The notes: generated by a model from the letters alone, not told the origin. 64,000 nucleotides of DNA from Schistosoma mansoni (GCF_000237925.1 NC_031495.1:29890679-29954678); one strand, 5' to 3'. Positions 39,001 through 49,935 are shown, counted from the stretch's first letter. Program-made: numbers and translations.

Positions 39001-41903
39001 TTAACACCGTTGGATGCCAGCTCAGTGGTCTATCGGTTAAGGGCTTCGGCTCGGAACTGGTAGGTCCTGGGTTCGAATCCCGCGAGAGTGGGTTCGTGGA
39101 TGCGCACTGCTGAGGAGTCCCATAATAGGACGAAACGGCCGTCCAGTGCTTCCAGGTTTTCCATGGTGGTCTAGCTTCAATTGACTCATGATCTCAACTC
39201 TATGAATAATCGATATGTTTAGAAGAAAGGGAAAAATTCATATCAAGTTTTAAAACCCAAATGTATTTCACAATTTGTCTCAATTATTGTGTTTTCTAAC
39301 AGTGTACTAGCTTGTAATTTCCTTTCTGTCAACAACTGTCCATTAAAGATATAAGTTTTCTGTGATAACAGAGATAGACAGATGATGTAGTCGCTACTAT
39401 GCGCACTCGCTCCTTTTGTTTATTTATCACTCTATAATTTATGATTATTTTAATAGTTGAGATCATGAATCGATTAAAGCTAGACCACCATGGAAAACCT
39501 GGAAGCACTAGACGGCCGTTTCGTCCTATTGTGGGACTCCTCATCAGTGCGCATCCACGATCCCGCCTCACGAGATTCGAACCCAGGACCTACCAGTCTC
39601 GCGCGCGAGCGCTTAACCACTAGACCACTGAGCCGGTATCCAACGGTGTTAATGTCTAACTTCAACCGATCAACGAAATTGAGCAACCGTCCACCATTGT
39701 CTTTAGTGAGTTGATATCTCCCAAAAGACCTGGTTGAACTCCACTGGTCAGTGCTTCTCACTAGATTATTTATTTTGTTCCCATATATTGTTTATTTATA
39801 AAACTTAATGCAGTCTAGACTCTTATATTGGTAATTACTCAGAAACCGTCTAATGTTTCTCATATAAAGAAAAATATTGATGGGGTAATAAAAAAGGAAT
39901 TGCACTGAATAACATGTATTGAAAGCAAGTAAAATTTGACAGAGTAGCCTATTCATCAGAAATATTCATATTTTATCGTAGCATATAACATTTGTATCTA
40001 ATTTTGCCGATTTCTTATCTTTACTTACTGGGAGTTGTAATTTTGCAATCCTCCTGAACATTATTATTTAATGTTTATAATATCTCACAATTTTAATCTG
40101 GTTTATTAGTATTATTTGTGTTTCATATTTTATTCCAAGTGAGAATAGTGATAATTTCTAGTAGTAATGAGTTTACATTATATCAATGAGAGAATGATTT
40201 TCTTTTTTTTCTTCTCCACCTGTACTCTTCATTTTATTTCTTTTTTTTTGTTTTATCAATTACTTTATGCTAATTTTTGATTGGACTTTGTATCATTTTA
40301 GCTGAAATAAATTTCTATAGAGAAGTATCTGATCAAGCGATGAAAGCAAAAGAAATATTTTCATCATATAGTTTAAAGTACGTCTAATTAGTATTGTGTA
40401 GTTACTAGTAATGATAGTATGATATTTGTTGTAAAATATTTGATAAAAATATTTGCATGAAACTGTTATTCAATTTACAAGTAGTTATTATCATTATTGT
40501 TGATACACGGTGGAATTTTTTACTGCATATGTTTTATACCGATAAGGATTTATCGAATGCATATACTGTCTGGTTCATTACACTTTATTATCCCCAATGA
40601 AATTCAAACTAATCACTTAGTATTTTAGATATTTTTTTTTTTAAATAGATATAATAGTTACAACATCTGACTTTTGTATTAAAGATAGTAATTAAACTAG
40701 TATGGTATTTACTAAATGAACGAAGGGAAGTTGCTAGCTTTGTACTTTTGTCGATTATACTAATCATAGGAAACGTGTTCTAATACATTCAGTGTACACA
40801 CATTCACTCGATACACTGATAGATAGACGTATTATTGCGTAAATCGTCTATGTGCAATCTAGGTGGAGAATTTTTTTTTCAAAGTTCATAAATCCATAAA
40901 TTCCAACTCATACTATAAAGATTATTTCGTAGAAGAATGTCTGTTACCTCATAAACGGTCATGTTTTCTAACTTATGTGTTTAGTGCTCATATATGTTGA
41001 TAAATATTGTGTGAACTGAGTTTTCAATCAGCCTTACCCAAAATACTGCTTTTTTCACCAAACTGTGCCGATTCTACTTTTTTAGAATAAGTGTTGTATT
41101 GGTCTCTTGGCTGACTTGGTTATATATTTCTGTTAAGAAAGCAATCTATTTCGCTATTAAATCGCTCTGTTTTGCTGGTGAGATGTAAAAGTATTCACGA
41201 TAACAGACTTATATATCTATGTGTGTATTATTATTTATTCATGAATTGTAATATAAGTTTCAGAAATCTTGATTTTTATCATACTCAAACTATTAGCCAA
41301 CAGATCACTAATTGGATTTTATCTAGCTAAAGAACAATTGTCGATTATTGTCAGTCTATATGATTATAGTTTCAGATTAGGGCTATTCTTGAAAGTCGAA
41401 TTACTTGTGAGTTATTTGGTTCTATTACTGATTTCACATATATCTGAAGTGCAAATATTGAAATAATTGGACATGCTGTATGATTGATCAGTTACTAAAA
41501 GCAACCTAATCATGCATATTCGTTCAATAATATTCACTTTATTCTGTGTTCATTTTATGTTTAACTAAAGTAAGCATCATTGTCATCACATTTTAGATAT
41601 ACTCAAAACTTCATTGGAATGGCGCTGATGGGAAAAAATCAAACAATAGAATCATTGGATCAGTCTTTATCATCTTTTAACAATTGTAAGAATATTGAAT
41701 TTATGGTTCATCCTGGTTATAGAACAAAAAAACATACCAATGAATCTAATAATCTTGAAGGTTGTGGAGATCCTGATGGTCCTGATTTATTTTCACAGTC
41801 AAGTGATCGAGAACATGAAATGTTTTTTCTTACAAGTGATGAATTTAAAGACTATTTAATGGTACATAACTATGAACTTTTGACATTTTCCGACTTATCA
41901 TAA
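25490..41903 (+). CDS. YDJC: YdjC-family carbohydrate deacetylase (YDJC-like)
   Basis: Six exons: 25490-25733, 28480-28619, 29251-29350, 33881-33982, 40302-40377, 41597-41903. All junctions are GT-AG and all phases agree, giving 969 nt (322 residues), close to human YDJC (about 323). Landmarks in order: IIVNADD (Asp18/19), [13 protein letters not shown] (His84), [20 protein letters not shown] (His154-His158), [45 protein letters not shown], and a C-terminal [11 protein letters not shown] block. The Asp and the two His sites are the metal ligands of the YdjC fold; the family deacetylates acetylated amino sugars such as chitooligosaccharides. An in-frame upstream ATG at 25385 exists, but the family begins just before the first strand, so 25490 is preferred. 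AATAAA lies at 41971. Odd: the motif is ADDGF, not ADDFG. Introns carry a full RTE LINE and several retroposons. Confidence 0.93.
25965..26330 (+). repeat. Dispersed repeat B with internal tandem repeats
   Basis: Begins agtcacaacgtagagc, ggctcaagttgccaga, and ends aaatcccataatagtagg; both ends are shared with 16320-16440. Inside are about 2.3 copies of a 34-36-bp unit (caattcgtcggatatttggg, 26020-26105) and repeated tttcccctt(c/t)attt blocks (26190-26262). In YDJC intron 1. Confidence 0.65.
26331..28479. other. YDJC intron 1, right part
   Basis: AT-rich, no recognised element. A minus-strand open frame at 27584-27802 shows no known motif. Confidence 0.4.
29924..30640 (-). pseudogene. RTE LINE polyprotein, C-terminal part
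   Basis: Resumes at [18 protein letters not shown] and reads [63 protein letters not shown] and [19 protein letters not shown] to the end of the element. This is the thumb and tail of RTE-type proteins; no extra zinc knuckle is seen. Confidence 0.82.
30622..31147 (-). pseudogene. RTE LINE polyprotein, middle part: RT palm with FADD
   Basis: Continues the polyprotein in another frame from [11 protein letters not shown] through [35 protein letters not shown] and [16 protein letters not shown]. It leaves the frame at AAASAF, where relatives read ASASVGLN. Confidence 0.8.
31059..32930 (-). CDS. RTE LINE polyprotein, N-terminal 623 residues: endonuclease and start of RT
   Basis: One uninterrupted frame with the endonuclease/exonuclease/phosphatase fold in its first 250 residues (catalytic Glu in SETH, Asp/Asn in [12 protein letters not shown] near residue 275) and the first RT blocks up to [13 protein letters not shown], after which it runs out of frame into a non-homologous tail. 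Nicks target DNA and primes reverse transcription in intact relatives. Confidence 0.85.
   Translation of the reverse strand: MTSHDESRNSSEVTRSMHLLTTRATLFIGTWNVRTMWETGKTSQIAMEMRRYNLAVLGISETHGTQTGQQRLGTGEMLLYSGHEGENAPHTQGVALMLSKEARNALVGWESHGPRIIKASFRTKKEGITMNVIQCYAPTNDSNDDDKDQFYERLQSIIAKCSRKDLTILMGDLNAKVGVDNTGDEDIIGRHGLGERNENGERLANLCAFNKLVIGGTIFPHKSIHKATWISPDQTIENQIDHICINKKFRRTMEDVRTRRGADIASDHHLVVAKMRLKLKKHWTTGQTALQRFNTAFLRDIDKLNEFKITLNNRFQAPQDLLKEQETTMEDNWKGIKEALTSTCQEVLGPKKHHHKEWISMGTLDKIQERKNKKLAINNSRTRAEKVKAQADYAEANRVVKKSIKANKQKYMGELATTAEKAAREGNMRQLYDTTKKLAGRYNKPERPVKDKEGKTITEIQEQRKRWAEYFEELLNRPAPLNPPNIEAAHNDLPIDVTPPTTEEVKMAIRQTKSGKAAGPDNIPAEALKSDIEIAANMLHLLFGKICEEEQVPMDWKEGYLIKIPKKGDLSKCENYRGISLLSVPGKVFNRVLLNRTPNLGINRLDSVRIGHAQTRLRHYGSS
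34480..34600 (+). repeat. Direct repeat, left copy
   Basis: About 120 bp (ttttgtgtttttaaattc ... catgttggtaataacatgac) repeated at 35595-35716, roughly 90% alike by eye. The pair encloses the LINE RT fragment in YDJC intron 4. Confidence 0.8.
35160..35570 (-). mobile_element. CR1/jockey-type LINE RT fragment
   Basis: Minus-strand frame reads [40 protein letters not shown], then, with a frame change, [20 protein letters not shown]. This is the RT entry block (LDxxKSxGPDxIHPxxLKEL ... NYRPVSLTSxxxKxxEKIIR). It lies in YDJC intron 4 between two copies of a 120-bp direct repeat. Confidence 0.7.
35595..35716 (+). repeat. Direct repeat, right copy
   Basis: Second copy of the repeat at 34480-34600, same orientation, about 1.1 kb apart. 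Each copy also holds its own short palindrome catgttggtaataacatg. Confidence 0.8.
36022..36054. repeat. (AT)n microsatellite
   Basis: About 16 AT units directly before the 85-bp tandem repeat. Confidence 0.9.
36060..36335 (+). repeat. Degenerate tandem repeat, about 85-bp period
   Basis: acctttatgtatg at 36175 recurs as acctatgtgtatg at 36260; gcgtgcatataacgtatatttgc recurs as gtatgcatataaaccatacttgc in blocks one period later. A third partial unit lies at 36090-36170 (ggtatgcatgtaa, ctaccctctcagg). It starts right after an (AT)n tract. Confidence 0.65.
37510..37760 (-). mobile_element. Diverged hammerhead retroposon (sub-family 2)
   Basis: Keeps the plan (tail 37515-37550, ribozyme 37551-37597, box B region near 37625, rc box A accactgagtcggtatccaa near 37669-37688, leader to about 37745), but is clearly older than the others. 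Confidence 0.7.
37551..37597 (-). ncRNA. Hammerhead ribozyme relic, diverged
   Basis: Minus reading: TGCATTG, CTGAGGA, then stem II GTAC/AGAC broken, AAAA for GAAA, and GTT for GTC. Recognisable but not functional. Confidence 0.6.
38996..39205 (+). mobile_element. tRNA-like retroposon with hammerhead ribozyme, 5'-truncated (sub-family 2)
   Basis: Begins near the end of the leader (aacaccgttggatgccagct), then box A (tggtctatcggttaaggg), box B (gggttcgaatcc, 39070-39081), ribozyme, and the tail through tgactcatgatctcaactct. It faces the copy at 39453-39775 head to head across about 250 bp. Confidence 0.85.
39102..39150 (+). ncRNA. Hammerhead ribozyme (type I), core and stems intact
   Basis: Stem I GCACTG (39104-39109) pairs perfectly with CAGTGC (39144-39149). 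Core CTGAGGA is 39110-39116, stem II GTCC/GGAC is 39117-39120 and 39128-39131, GAAA is 39132-39135, cleavage triplet GTC is 39141-39143. Stem III is two pairs closed by GGCC. This is the best ribozyme in the window. Confidence 0.88.
39453..39775 (-). mobile_element. tRNA-like retroposon with hammerhead, minus strand (sub-family 2)
   Basis: Longest leader of the set: beyond the gagttgatatct block it continues to about 39770 (gacctggttgaactccactg). The tRNA-like part reads ggtctagtggttaagcgctc with an intact box B on the minus strand (rc of 39575-39590). The tail is rc of 39453-39500. Confidence 0.82.
39504..39552 (-). ncRNA. Hammerhead ribozyme relic, core base changed
   Basis: Read on minus: GCACTGATGAGGAGTCCC, a 7-nt loop, GGACGAAAC, GGCCGTC, TAGTGC. 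Where the other copies have CTGAGGA this one reads ATGAGGA, replacing the first C of the core. Stem II, GAAA and the GTC triplet are kept. Probably inactive or weak. Confidence 0.75.
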
Positions 41904-41970
41904 ATCCATAGTTTATTTCCGCTATTGTTGTTACTGTTGAAACTATACTTCTTACTTCTTTATTAAAAAG

Positions 41971-41976
41971 AATAAA
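41971..41976 (+). terminator. Poly(A) signal of the YDJC-like gene
   Basis: AATAAA lies 68 bases after the stop codon at 41901-41903, the first canonical signal downstream. Confidence 0.55.
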
Positions 41977-42809
41977 AGTATCAATATACAGTAGTAATAC
42001 GCAATTCAAATTTTTGTCATGCTAACTACATTATTCAAGAAGCGATTATTCCATTTTGTGACTATATTTTCATTTTATCAATTTTAGACAAAATTGTTTG
42101 TGTATTTGTTTTAGACAGATCAGGAGTTATTGAGGACACAAAAATCCTTTTGAACTATAATTTAGGATAACTGGATGATTGTGTAATTCGATTCTGTTGC
42201 ATACTTTATATTATCTTAGTTTTTCTATAGATAATGATCATTCATTTTAATCCTTACTAATGTTTCGTAAAGGTGAATGTCTATACTCAAGCCCTGTATT
42301 TGACTAACATGGAATGCTCAATGTTAGGACTCTAATGTTTAGTTATGAATAATCAATTTTCCTATATTCTTTGACTTTTAGTGATTTTTGTTAATTTATT
42401 ATATAACTTTATATTTTAAAATAATTTTCTTTACCATAGACTGAAATAATCTCATTTGTTGTGACGTGGAGTATCCGAAATCTGATAATGATACACTATC
42501 TGCTACACACTAACCGCCCGTCTGACTACTTGAGCGAAAACACAAAAGTAGATGAGAAAGTGTATTGGGCTACTGGATGAGATGTATAAATACTCATTTA
42601 TATATATGCAACTCTATCCCTTAGAAAATCAGTCCATTTCTTAGACAATGAAATTTACTTGTCCACCAGGTCACTTCTGATTGCCATTGATTGACCTTCT
42701 GATTTAGCTACTTCCGATTAGCTTGCGTCATCATCATTCACCATTGAAAAGTAGTAAGTACCGGACAGTTGTTTTATTTGTTCACAAGTATCTTTACCAG
42801 ATACGTCAT

Positions 42810-42965
42810 TAACGATCGGTTGCTCAGTGAATAAGGAGTTCAACTTGCAACCATTAAATCACTGGTTGAAACCCCATTCCGCCTACGCCAGTTTACTAGT
42901 TCAATATACATATGCTATAGTTTGAAGCCAACCACGTGAATCTACTTTTGGAAAAGAAGTAATTT
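42810..42965 (+). repeat. tRNA-like SINE relic, low certainty
   Basis: Has a box A-like stretch (ttgctcagtgaataagg, 42821) and about 45 bases later a box B-like one (ctggttgaaacccca, near 42871), followed by gccaaccacgtgaa. No ribozyme. Intergenic downstream of YDJC. Confidence 0.35.
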
Positions 42966-44387
42966 GATACGGTAGTGTGTCCTGATCTGCTGAGTTAATC
43001 AAGTAGGGCTTGAAGCAGTTGTCCATGAATGACAATTACAAATTGACTGGTCTTACCAAACACTAAACACTGTATTTCTATACTGTGGTTCAATGAAACA
43101 CCTGCATATCCTGGCTTCAAAGTCACCTGTTTTAGTGAGTTTACATGTCTAAGAAGTCTCAACCCAGTGTAAAAAATAGCAAACCGATGTTTCGTAGTCT
43201 TTACAGTTTTCCTGTGAAAATAATTTTCTAACAATTAGTTAACCAAGAAACTTCAGAGGGACCGCATTTCTATGTCGTTTTCAAAATAAATTTAAAGGAG
43301 GAATGATAGATAACCTTTTCCTCCCATTTTTTCTAACAACGAGTGAACTAAATATAGTAGCAAAATCATTCGTTTTTGTCTACAGCGATAATTTAATTTT
43401 TCAGATTTTCTTTTATTTATATTGTGGCATTAAGAGGTTACTGAGTGGAACAATAAAGTTCAGATTAATTTTTATAAACAACCAAATGGTGTTCAATACA
43501 CTGTAAAAAATGTTTAGCAATTTACTACATCAGTGTAAAGAAAATATTCCATCTGTTGCCCAAGTCTGTAGGTTGTGAAACTTCCATATGTTAATGAATC
43601 AATGCATTTTGTCAGTCAAACAGTCATTAGTCTAAAAACTGAGAAAAACGCATTTATATATAAATATCATTTCGCATGCATTAGTTTACTTGAGAGATTA
43701 ATTTTTTAACTGGTTATAAATCGCTTAGAATTTTCAACCTGCCTAGATTGTTCATAACATTTTCCAAACAATTATCTAAGACATTTTTCTTCATAATTTG
43801 AATTTCCTTAAAAAGTTATTATTTATCATTAATTTTGATTTATCTGTTCATCAATTCATCAACCAATTTGTATGTATTAGTTTTCATTTATAGTTCTTTT
43901 GTATCACCAAGATCCATAATTTATTTTGTTATTGACCTTTCTCATGACTTGATATTTATTATTTGTATTATGACATTTAATCTCAATGAGTCTCCTGGTG
44001 AAAAGGTGAAATTTTTATTGGTATATATATGGTGTACGTCAAACTTTGCTCAGTATTCGATTCCCCAACCTAAAAGAAAGTGAATATAAATTTAGACCTT
44101 CAAATTTTAATTGCTGTTAGTTATTTGACAATCAATTTTCTTCTTGTCTGATTATGATGTTCAGAATAAAGTGATTAGTGTTTTTTTTGTAGTCTCCTTT
44201 ATGACGAGTTCCTAGAAAATTTGCTCAATTTGGGATTAATTTTGAAATTTTCTAGCCAGTATCTTTCGATTTATGTCATGCATTTTTTGTTAAACTGCTA
44301 AACGTTCATAAAACATCATCTAAGTTGTAGTAAATTTACGTACTGGGGATTTTCTAACTAATTTTGTTTAAAATTGCAACGGTTTCT

Positions 44388-44480
44388 CAATGGCTAACTT
44401 ATTTGACTTTCACCAATTTAGGTTATAGGTTCAAAACCCAACCCACCTTAATTTATCTGACCAGTCATGCTGTTTTACTG
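44388..44480 (+). repeat. tRNA-like SINE relic, low certainty
   Basis: Box A-like tctcaatggctaacttat followed by box B-like ataggttcaaaaccca at tRNA-like spacing. Nothing else of a SINE can be seen. Confidence 0.3.
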
Positions 44481-44991
44481 ACTTCTACACAAACCAATTA
44501 TGACTAAAAATCAAGTCTGTTTATCAGTTTTTGGTAAATGAATTGTCTACATTTTGTTATATTTGTTAGAACGTTCTGATTTCAATCATTTAAATGTTTA
44601 TAAAGATTATTTGATGGCTAACTATTTTTCTTGATATTAATCAAAAACACTAGATTGAGTTCTGGTTGAAAAGTAGTTTTAATCTCTATTTTATTCGCTA
44701 AACTCATTTCATTCTAGAATTGTACAATCTTTTTACTATTATTGTAAAGTATCAAGTTTGTGCTATTTGTGGTAGAACATCTAGTTACTTATGCTGATGG
44801 AAAATTATGTTTTTTTATTTCACCGCATTCATATTGTCCATAAATCAGGAGAATATTTGGTCTGTGAATTTAACAGCTTAGTCTGATAAAAGATTTCTGA
44901 TTAAATATTAAAGATCAAAAATGGATTGCAGCCACTTGATTTTTTTATTATTACTTCATTAGGTTATTTCATTTACCATTTGGGAAAGCAG

Positions 44992-45195
44992 TTATCTAGT
45001 TATAGTGAACATAAAGCCTAGTAACAAGGTCATCATTGGTAATCCATGAAGTGTGTGTATGGTTGAACTTTTTTCTCTATACTTCCGCTTAAAGAGATGC
45101 TCTGTCCCATGAAATTTCGGTCGTTTATTGGAAAAAGCTTTACTGCCACCACAACAAGGAGTGTTTAATAACAAGGAGTCACCTTCATGCCTAGA
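44992..45195 (-). CDS. Candidate terminal exon, unrecognised short protein
   Basis: On the minus strand an open stretch ends in TAG at 44992. It contains LLLNTPCCGGSKAFSNKRPK, then a basic block (FKRKYREK) and a hydrophobic end (MMTLLLGFMF) that could be a membrane segment. GC is visibly higher than in the flanks. A CTCTAG acceptor-like site lies just upstream and AATAAA about 45 bases downstream. I recognise no family. It could be a last exon, a small gene, or chance. Confidence 0.25.
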   Translation of the reverse strand, partial: SRHEGDSLLLNTPCCGGSKAFSNKRPKFHGTEHLFKRKYREKSSTIHTLHGLPMMTLLLGFMFTITR

Positions 45196-48100
45196 GCTAT
45201 TTATTTATAAACTTGTTTTCTGCTAATCCAGTTCACCTTAGTTTGGGATACAGTCGAATTTTGTACATAGAATCTGATAATGTTTATCGAAATTCTTGTG
45301 TCATGGAAAAAAAAGAAAGAACTAGGATAAAACTTGTTACGGTGAGCTGTTAACATAAGTAGTATAATAGTGTTTCTATAAAGGTCACATGAAGATGAGT
45401 AATGATCAAGTAATCACCAATGAAGTATATCACATTAGTGACTTCATACAGACTAAATGCAAATGATTGCGAGATGAGATGAAATAAAAATTATTCTTTT
45501 ATAATTACTTCAATCCATTAAAGATTCCTCATCTAGAAACTTTGAAATATGAGTGGGGTACGATGATGTGGCTTCATGAATTATGTACTTGTTTTTGGTC
45601 AATAAGTCTAATTATATTAAATCAATTAAGATACACATTTGAAACATAGTTTGCCTATATTCTGTGATGAAAGAAACGAAACACTATATTCTGATGAAAT
45701 AATTTACTACAAAAGTTTATTGTTCTATATATATTATTGTATTAGACTAAAAGTACATACATACAAAGTACTACTGATGCAGGTGAGAATTTCGAAATCA
45801 AATGAAAACAATTTTTATTACTACTTCATACTACAGCTGATATTAATTAGTGATGAAAACTGTAATAATGGAACATTTGAAATCCGAATAATCTTATTTT
45901 CACATTCATTGTTACCCTAATCTATATTTGTTAGTATTGCTTCAATTACCTTAAGACTATAACTGTTTGTTTTTAAACATCACAAGAATTTTACAATTCT
46001 TGTTTCAGAACTGCAAACTATTGTACTTGTTTTAACTTTTTCTGATCACACACAAAATAGGTATGTACGCATACATCACATGTGATTGTTAATTCCTAAA
46101 ACACAACATTCATAATATATACTAGAATAAATGTGTTCATCAAATTAATATAAGATGATATAAACACTTTTTGATTGCCATTACAAAATTTTCTTCTAAA
46201 TTATATCTTAAAGTCAAAGCAACTGATCACCTTTCATTGGTTCAGTTGATGATTGTAAAGATGATGGGATCTATGAACTGAGCTTTCATCTGACGAATTG
46301 TCACATTTAACTATGATGATGTCAGGTTTGTGTGATTATTCATCCCTTTGAATTATTCGGTTTGTATATAGCGAAAGAAATCTGTTTCGTAATGTATTAC
46401 AGATATGAGCTTATGTGTACCCATTGTCAAAAAAAACAAATCTAATTAGCTTTAAATATTAATCTCTAATCACTTGCGATATACTATTCGGATCCGATAA
46501 AAATAGTTTGGTGCTTTTCAGAATGACACGAAACTGAGTGTATTTGTTTAAGTGAATAATGGTCAAGTTTGACCGTCAACATCGGTGACCTAGTAAATGT
46601 TCACTTCTGAAAGGAATGTAAGTCTTTATTCTAATCAAAATGATATTGCAATTTATTTATCAAATACAGGCCAATGGTTCGGCTTTAAATCACACAGTTT
46701 GTTTGTGTTCAAGTGATAAAATTAAACTTTGTGAACAGAAACAAGAGAAGCGTAATTTCAGTCGGGCTCCCATTTGGTGGGTAGTTTAGTGATCGAAACA
46801 CTATGCTACCACATCAGTCCGTAACTATGTGGTTTACTCCCACTCCTAACTTATTACTTAAAGAAAAATCAGGTATATCAAGAGAATTTTCTAATCGAAC
46901 TATCTATAAGAAAATATATACCAATCATTTATGTATCTACTTAGATTTTAAGTGATGTTGAAATAAGATCAACTTTAGAACGTGTACATAAACGTTTTGC
47001 ACAAATTATCTTATATTTAACATTGATAACACATGTTTCATTTGCTTAAAAATATACAATGATCAGTTAAAAGTCGTACAACTTTGCGGGTTATATTTCT
47101 AACAGATTTCAGGATATGAGTTATAGTTTTCAAACAACGAACGGTCAATACTCCTATTTGAAAAACAGAGCGGTAAACGGTTATTTGATGGTGTTTCGGT
47201 CAGTGATTTTTAGGGGCTTGAAATTTTTAGCTTGCTTTTGTTAAAAGTCGATTATGATAAAGATCAGTGGGTGTCATGTTTTGAAAAATAGATTTCAAGA
47301 GACTCAAGTTTGTGCAAGTACATTTGACCTACTGAAAATTTGCTGGAGCAAATTTCTTGGTAAATATTTATTTGGTGTGAAGTGTGTTGTTGATTCATTG
47401 TGTAAAGAAAGGATTTTTAAAGTGAGTGATGGTTTGTATAAAGGCGTTCAGGAGTACCTGTCGTGTTATTGAACTGAATTAAACCTTAAAAAATAAATAC
47501 TAGAACATTAAAACGAATTGAAATTCTCCGTAGTTATAAAACAGAAGTGCAGCTATGAGTTTTTGATCCGGCAACTCAAAGTTCAGTTAGCTGATAGAGT
47601 GTTCAGTCCATCTTTTGACTCTACAATTTTCGGAGACTAAACTTTGTGATTAGTTCTCCTGAAATAACTGTAATCCGCAGATTAATTCAAAAGTTGTGTT
47701 CATTTAATGAGTTATGAATATATTGGTAATAAAATTTACCACTAAAATTTGCGAACCACGCTGTTTCTAAAATACCTGGGAAACACTATAAGGTTTAACA
47801 AATGAACAAAGATTTAGTTGTATATATTGACCATACCTCATGAATTGAAGATTTGGAATCATTCAGGTGACTACGGTCCATATTGTTACTATTTATTAGC
47901 TGACATTGTCGATTTTACGAAGATAGACAACTGCTCGTCAAATAAATGTTTATTACTCGATAAGTAAAAATGCATGAGATAACGTCGACAAATTCAAACC
48001 GTATAATTGCGTGATTTTATTTTCATGCGAAAATGTGATGTTGAATTTAGTTTACATCATAATCAACTTATTTACTAAATGAATATCATTCTATTTTCCA

Positions 48101-49156
48101 GAGGCATATGATCTAGTGTTCAATTTAAAACTATACTTAATTTTTATTAGTTAGTGTTTGTTTCTCAAGAATGAATATGATAAATTATTGTCATATTATG
48201 TAGTAAAGTATTCATTTAACATGCTAAGAAAATTTCAAGCTGAGTGAAAAATGATCCCCATTTTGTCTTAGTGATCCGCCTGCCAGTGAAATACTTGTCG
48301 ACTTCGAGTTAGATAAAGAACAGTAAAAATTTCTCAAAAGTTATACACTAAGTGAGCTATATGCGTATGATGCCATGCGAAAAAAATTGCATCGTTAACT
48401 ATTCTTAAGCCATTATTAGGCAGACAATACGTCATTTTTCACAAACCGAGATGTTGACAATTTTGTATTGTCTTCCGTTTTTATTATGTAGAGAGGTTTA
48501 TGGAGGTTATTTAACCTCATTATTACTGTCAGGGACTCATCTCAGACAACAAACTGCTTAAAATCAGAAAAACTAAAATAGTCTCTCATTTGACAGTAAA
48601 TTTACATAATTGCTAAGTCAGGAGAAATCCGTTAATCATCAATAATTCTATATGATATCAGGTTTCGTATGAGAAACATTTTCTTCCATGTAGTCATCAG
48701 TAAACTTTCAAAAATACAAAAACATGTATCAAATAAAAAGAACAGTATTCATTTCCAGAAAAATAACGGTTTCATTAATGTTGGATTATGGCTTGCAGTC
48801 TAGTTCAGGATATATGTTTTATACTGTTTGGGATTCATTAGCCGGATGCATCTATGTTGATGTTCACAGCGCCTATCCTTTTAAACATCAACAATGATAA
48901 AATACAAATCTTCACCGCAAACCGTGATTTTGTTGTATAAAACGACGAATGTTAATCTTCTTATTAAATGTACCTTCGTTAATTCATGTATTAGAATATG
49001 ATTATACTTAAATTGTATTGTCGAAAAAATTCGTTGTTGAGTTGATTATGATATGCTTAATTCGAGTCTTTATATTATTCATGGTTTCATCAAACCGTTT
49101 TTACACAAACAATAAAGATGTTGAAATCTCACACTGATATACCAAATGAGATTGAT

Positions 49157-49171
49157 ATATATATATATATA

Positions 49172-49207
<36 letters not shown>
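49157..49207. repeat. (AT)n microsatellite
   Basis: Two AT tracts split by one ATCTAT interruption. Confidence 0.9.
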
Positions 49208-49208
<1 letters not shown>

Positions 49209-49624
49209 GTTACTCACTTTTCTGAATACAAAAACCTTAATATCCAACAGTGAAAAAATATTGTGTCTTCCCGATATAAGTCAAATAATATGGCGGAGAG
49301 AACTAAACTGTGAATGTTGCGTCTCTTCTTCATACTACTGAAATCTAATCGGTGCGATGTCCTCAAAGAAAAACTAATTTTGTAAATCTTTATTTTCAAC
49401 CTGATGGATATTTATACACAAATCTCAGTTTCATGTAAAACTCCTGAAAATTTCCAACATTTATCTAGTCTATGATTTATAAAAGTTACGCAATTATTAC
49501 AAAGTTTTCACCTGTTACTAAGTGAATAAATGTGTAAACAAAGTAGTACTTATAAAAACAATTGGTTTGAAACATGCAGATGATCTATTATTGTTTCTTT
49601 TGGTGAGTTTATGTTACAGCAATC

Positions 49625-49935
49625 TACTAACTGTAGTGAACGAGAACATTAATGTGGTCAGTTGAATGTATTGGAACAAAAATTATAGAATCTCAGTAAA
49701 ATCTGCGAATCATGCACCAAGTGCTTGGTTTGCAAGATGCCAATCAACTGTTTCAAACTTGACTGTTCTTTTGCAAATGTCAATCAATCGTCTCAAACTT
49801 CACTGTTCCCTCATTTCTATAATAATCGTTTTCCGTTCCTGTTCTTTCCTTCTAAATCTTCTCTACCTTCTGCTGCCAGACATTCTATTCTCGACTAGCG
49901 TTATATACTACCTATGTCGATATCAGTAGCACACT
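49625..49935 (+). repeat. Dispersed repeat C, copy 2
   Basis: Diverged second copy of 5495-5820 with the same 3' end (tactacctatgtcgatatca). Inside, caatcaactgtttcaaactt and caatcaatcgtctcaaactt form a short tandem pair. Intergenic. Confidence 0.55.

Noticed and set aside
39070-39081. Possible tRNA gene
   Set aside because: Boxes A and B are present but the acceptor and anticodon stems do not fold as a tRNA, and the same sequence recurs as a retroposon with a ribozyme.
46760-46850. tRNA-like stretch (gtgggtagtttagtgatcg)
   Set aside because: Box B does not fit; a short inverted repeat explains part of the resemblance.
47254-47472. 72-codon open frame followed by AATAAA
   Set aside because: No homology seen, no upstream exon, composition not distinct enough to call a gene.
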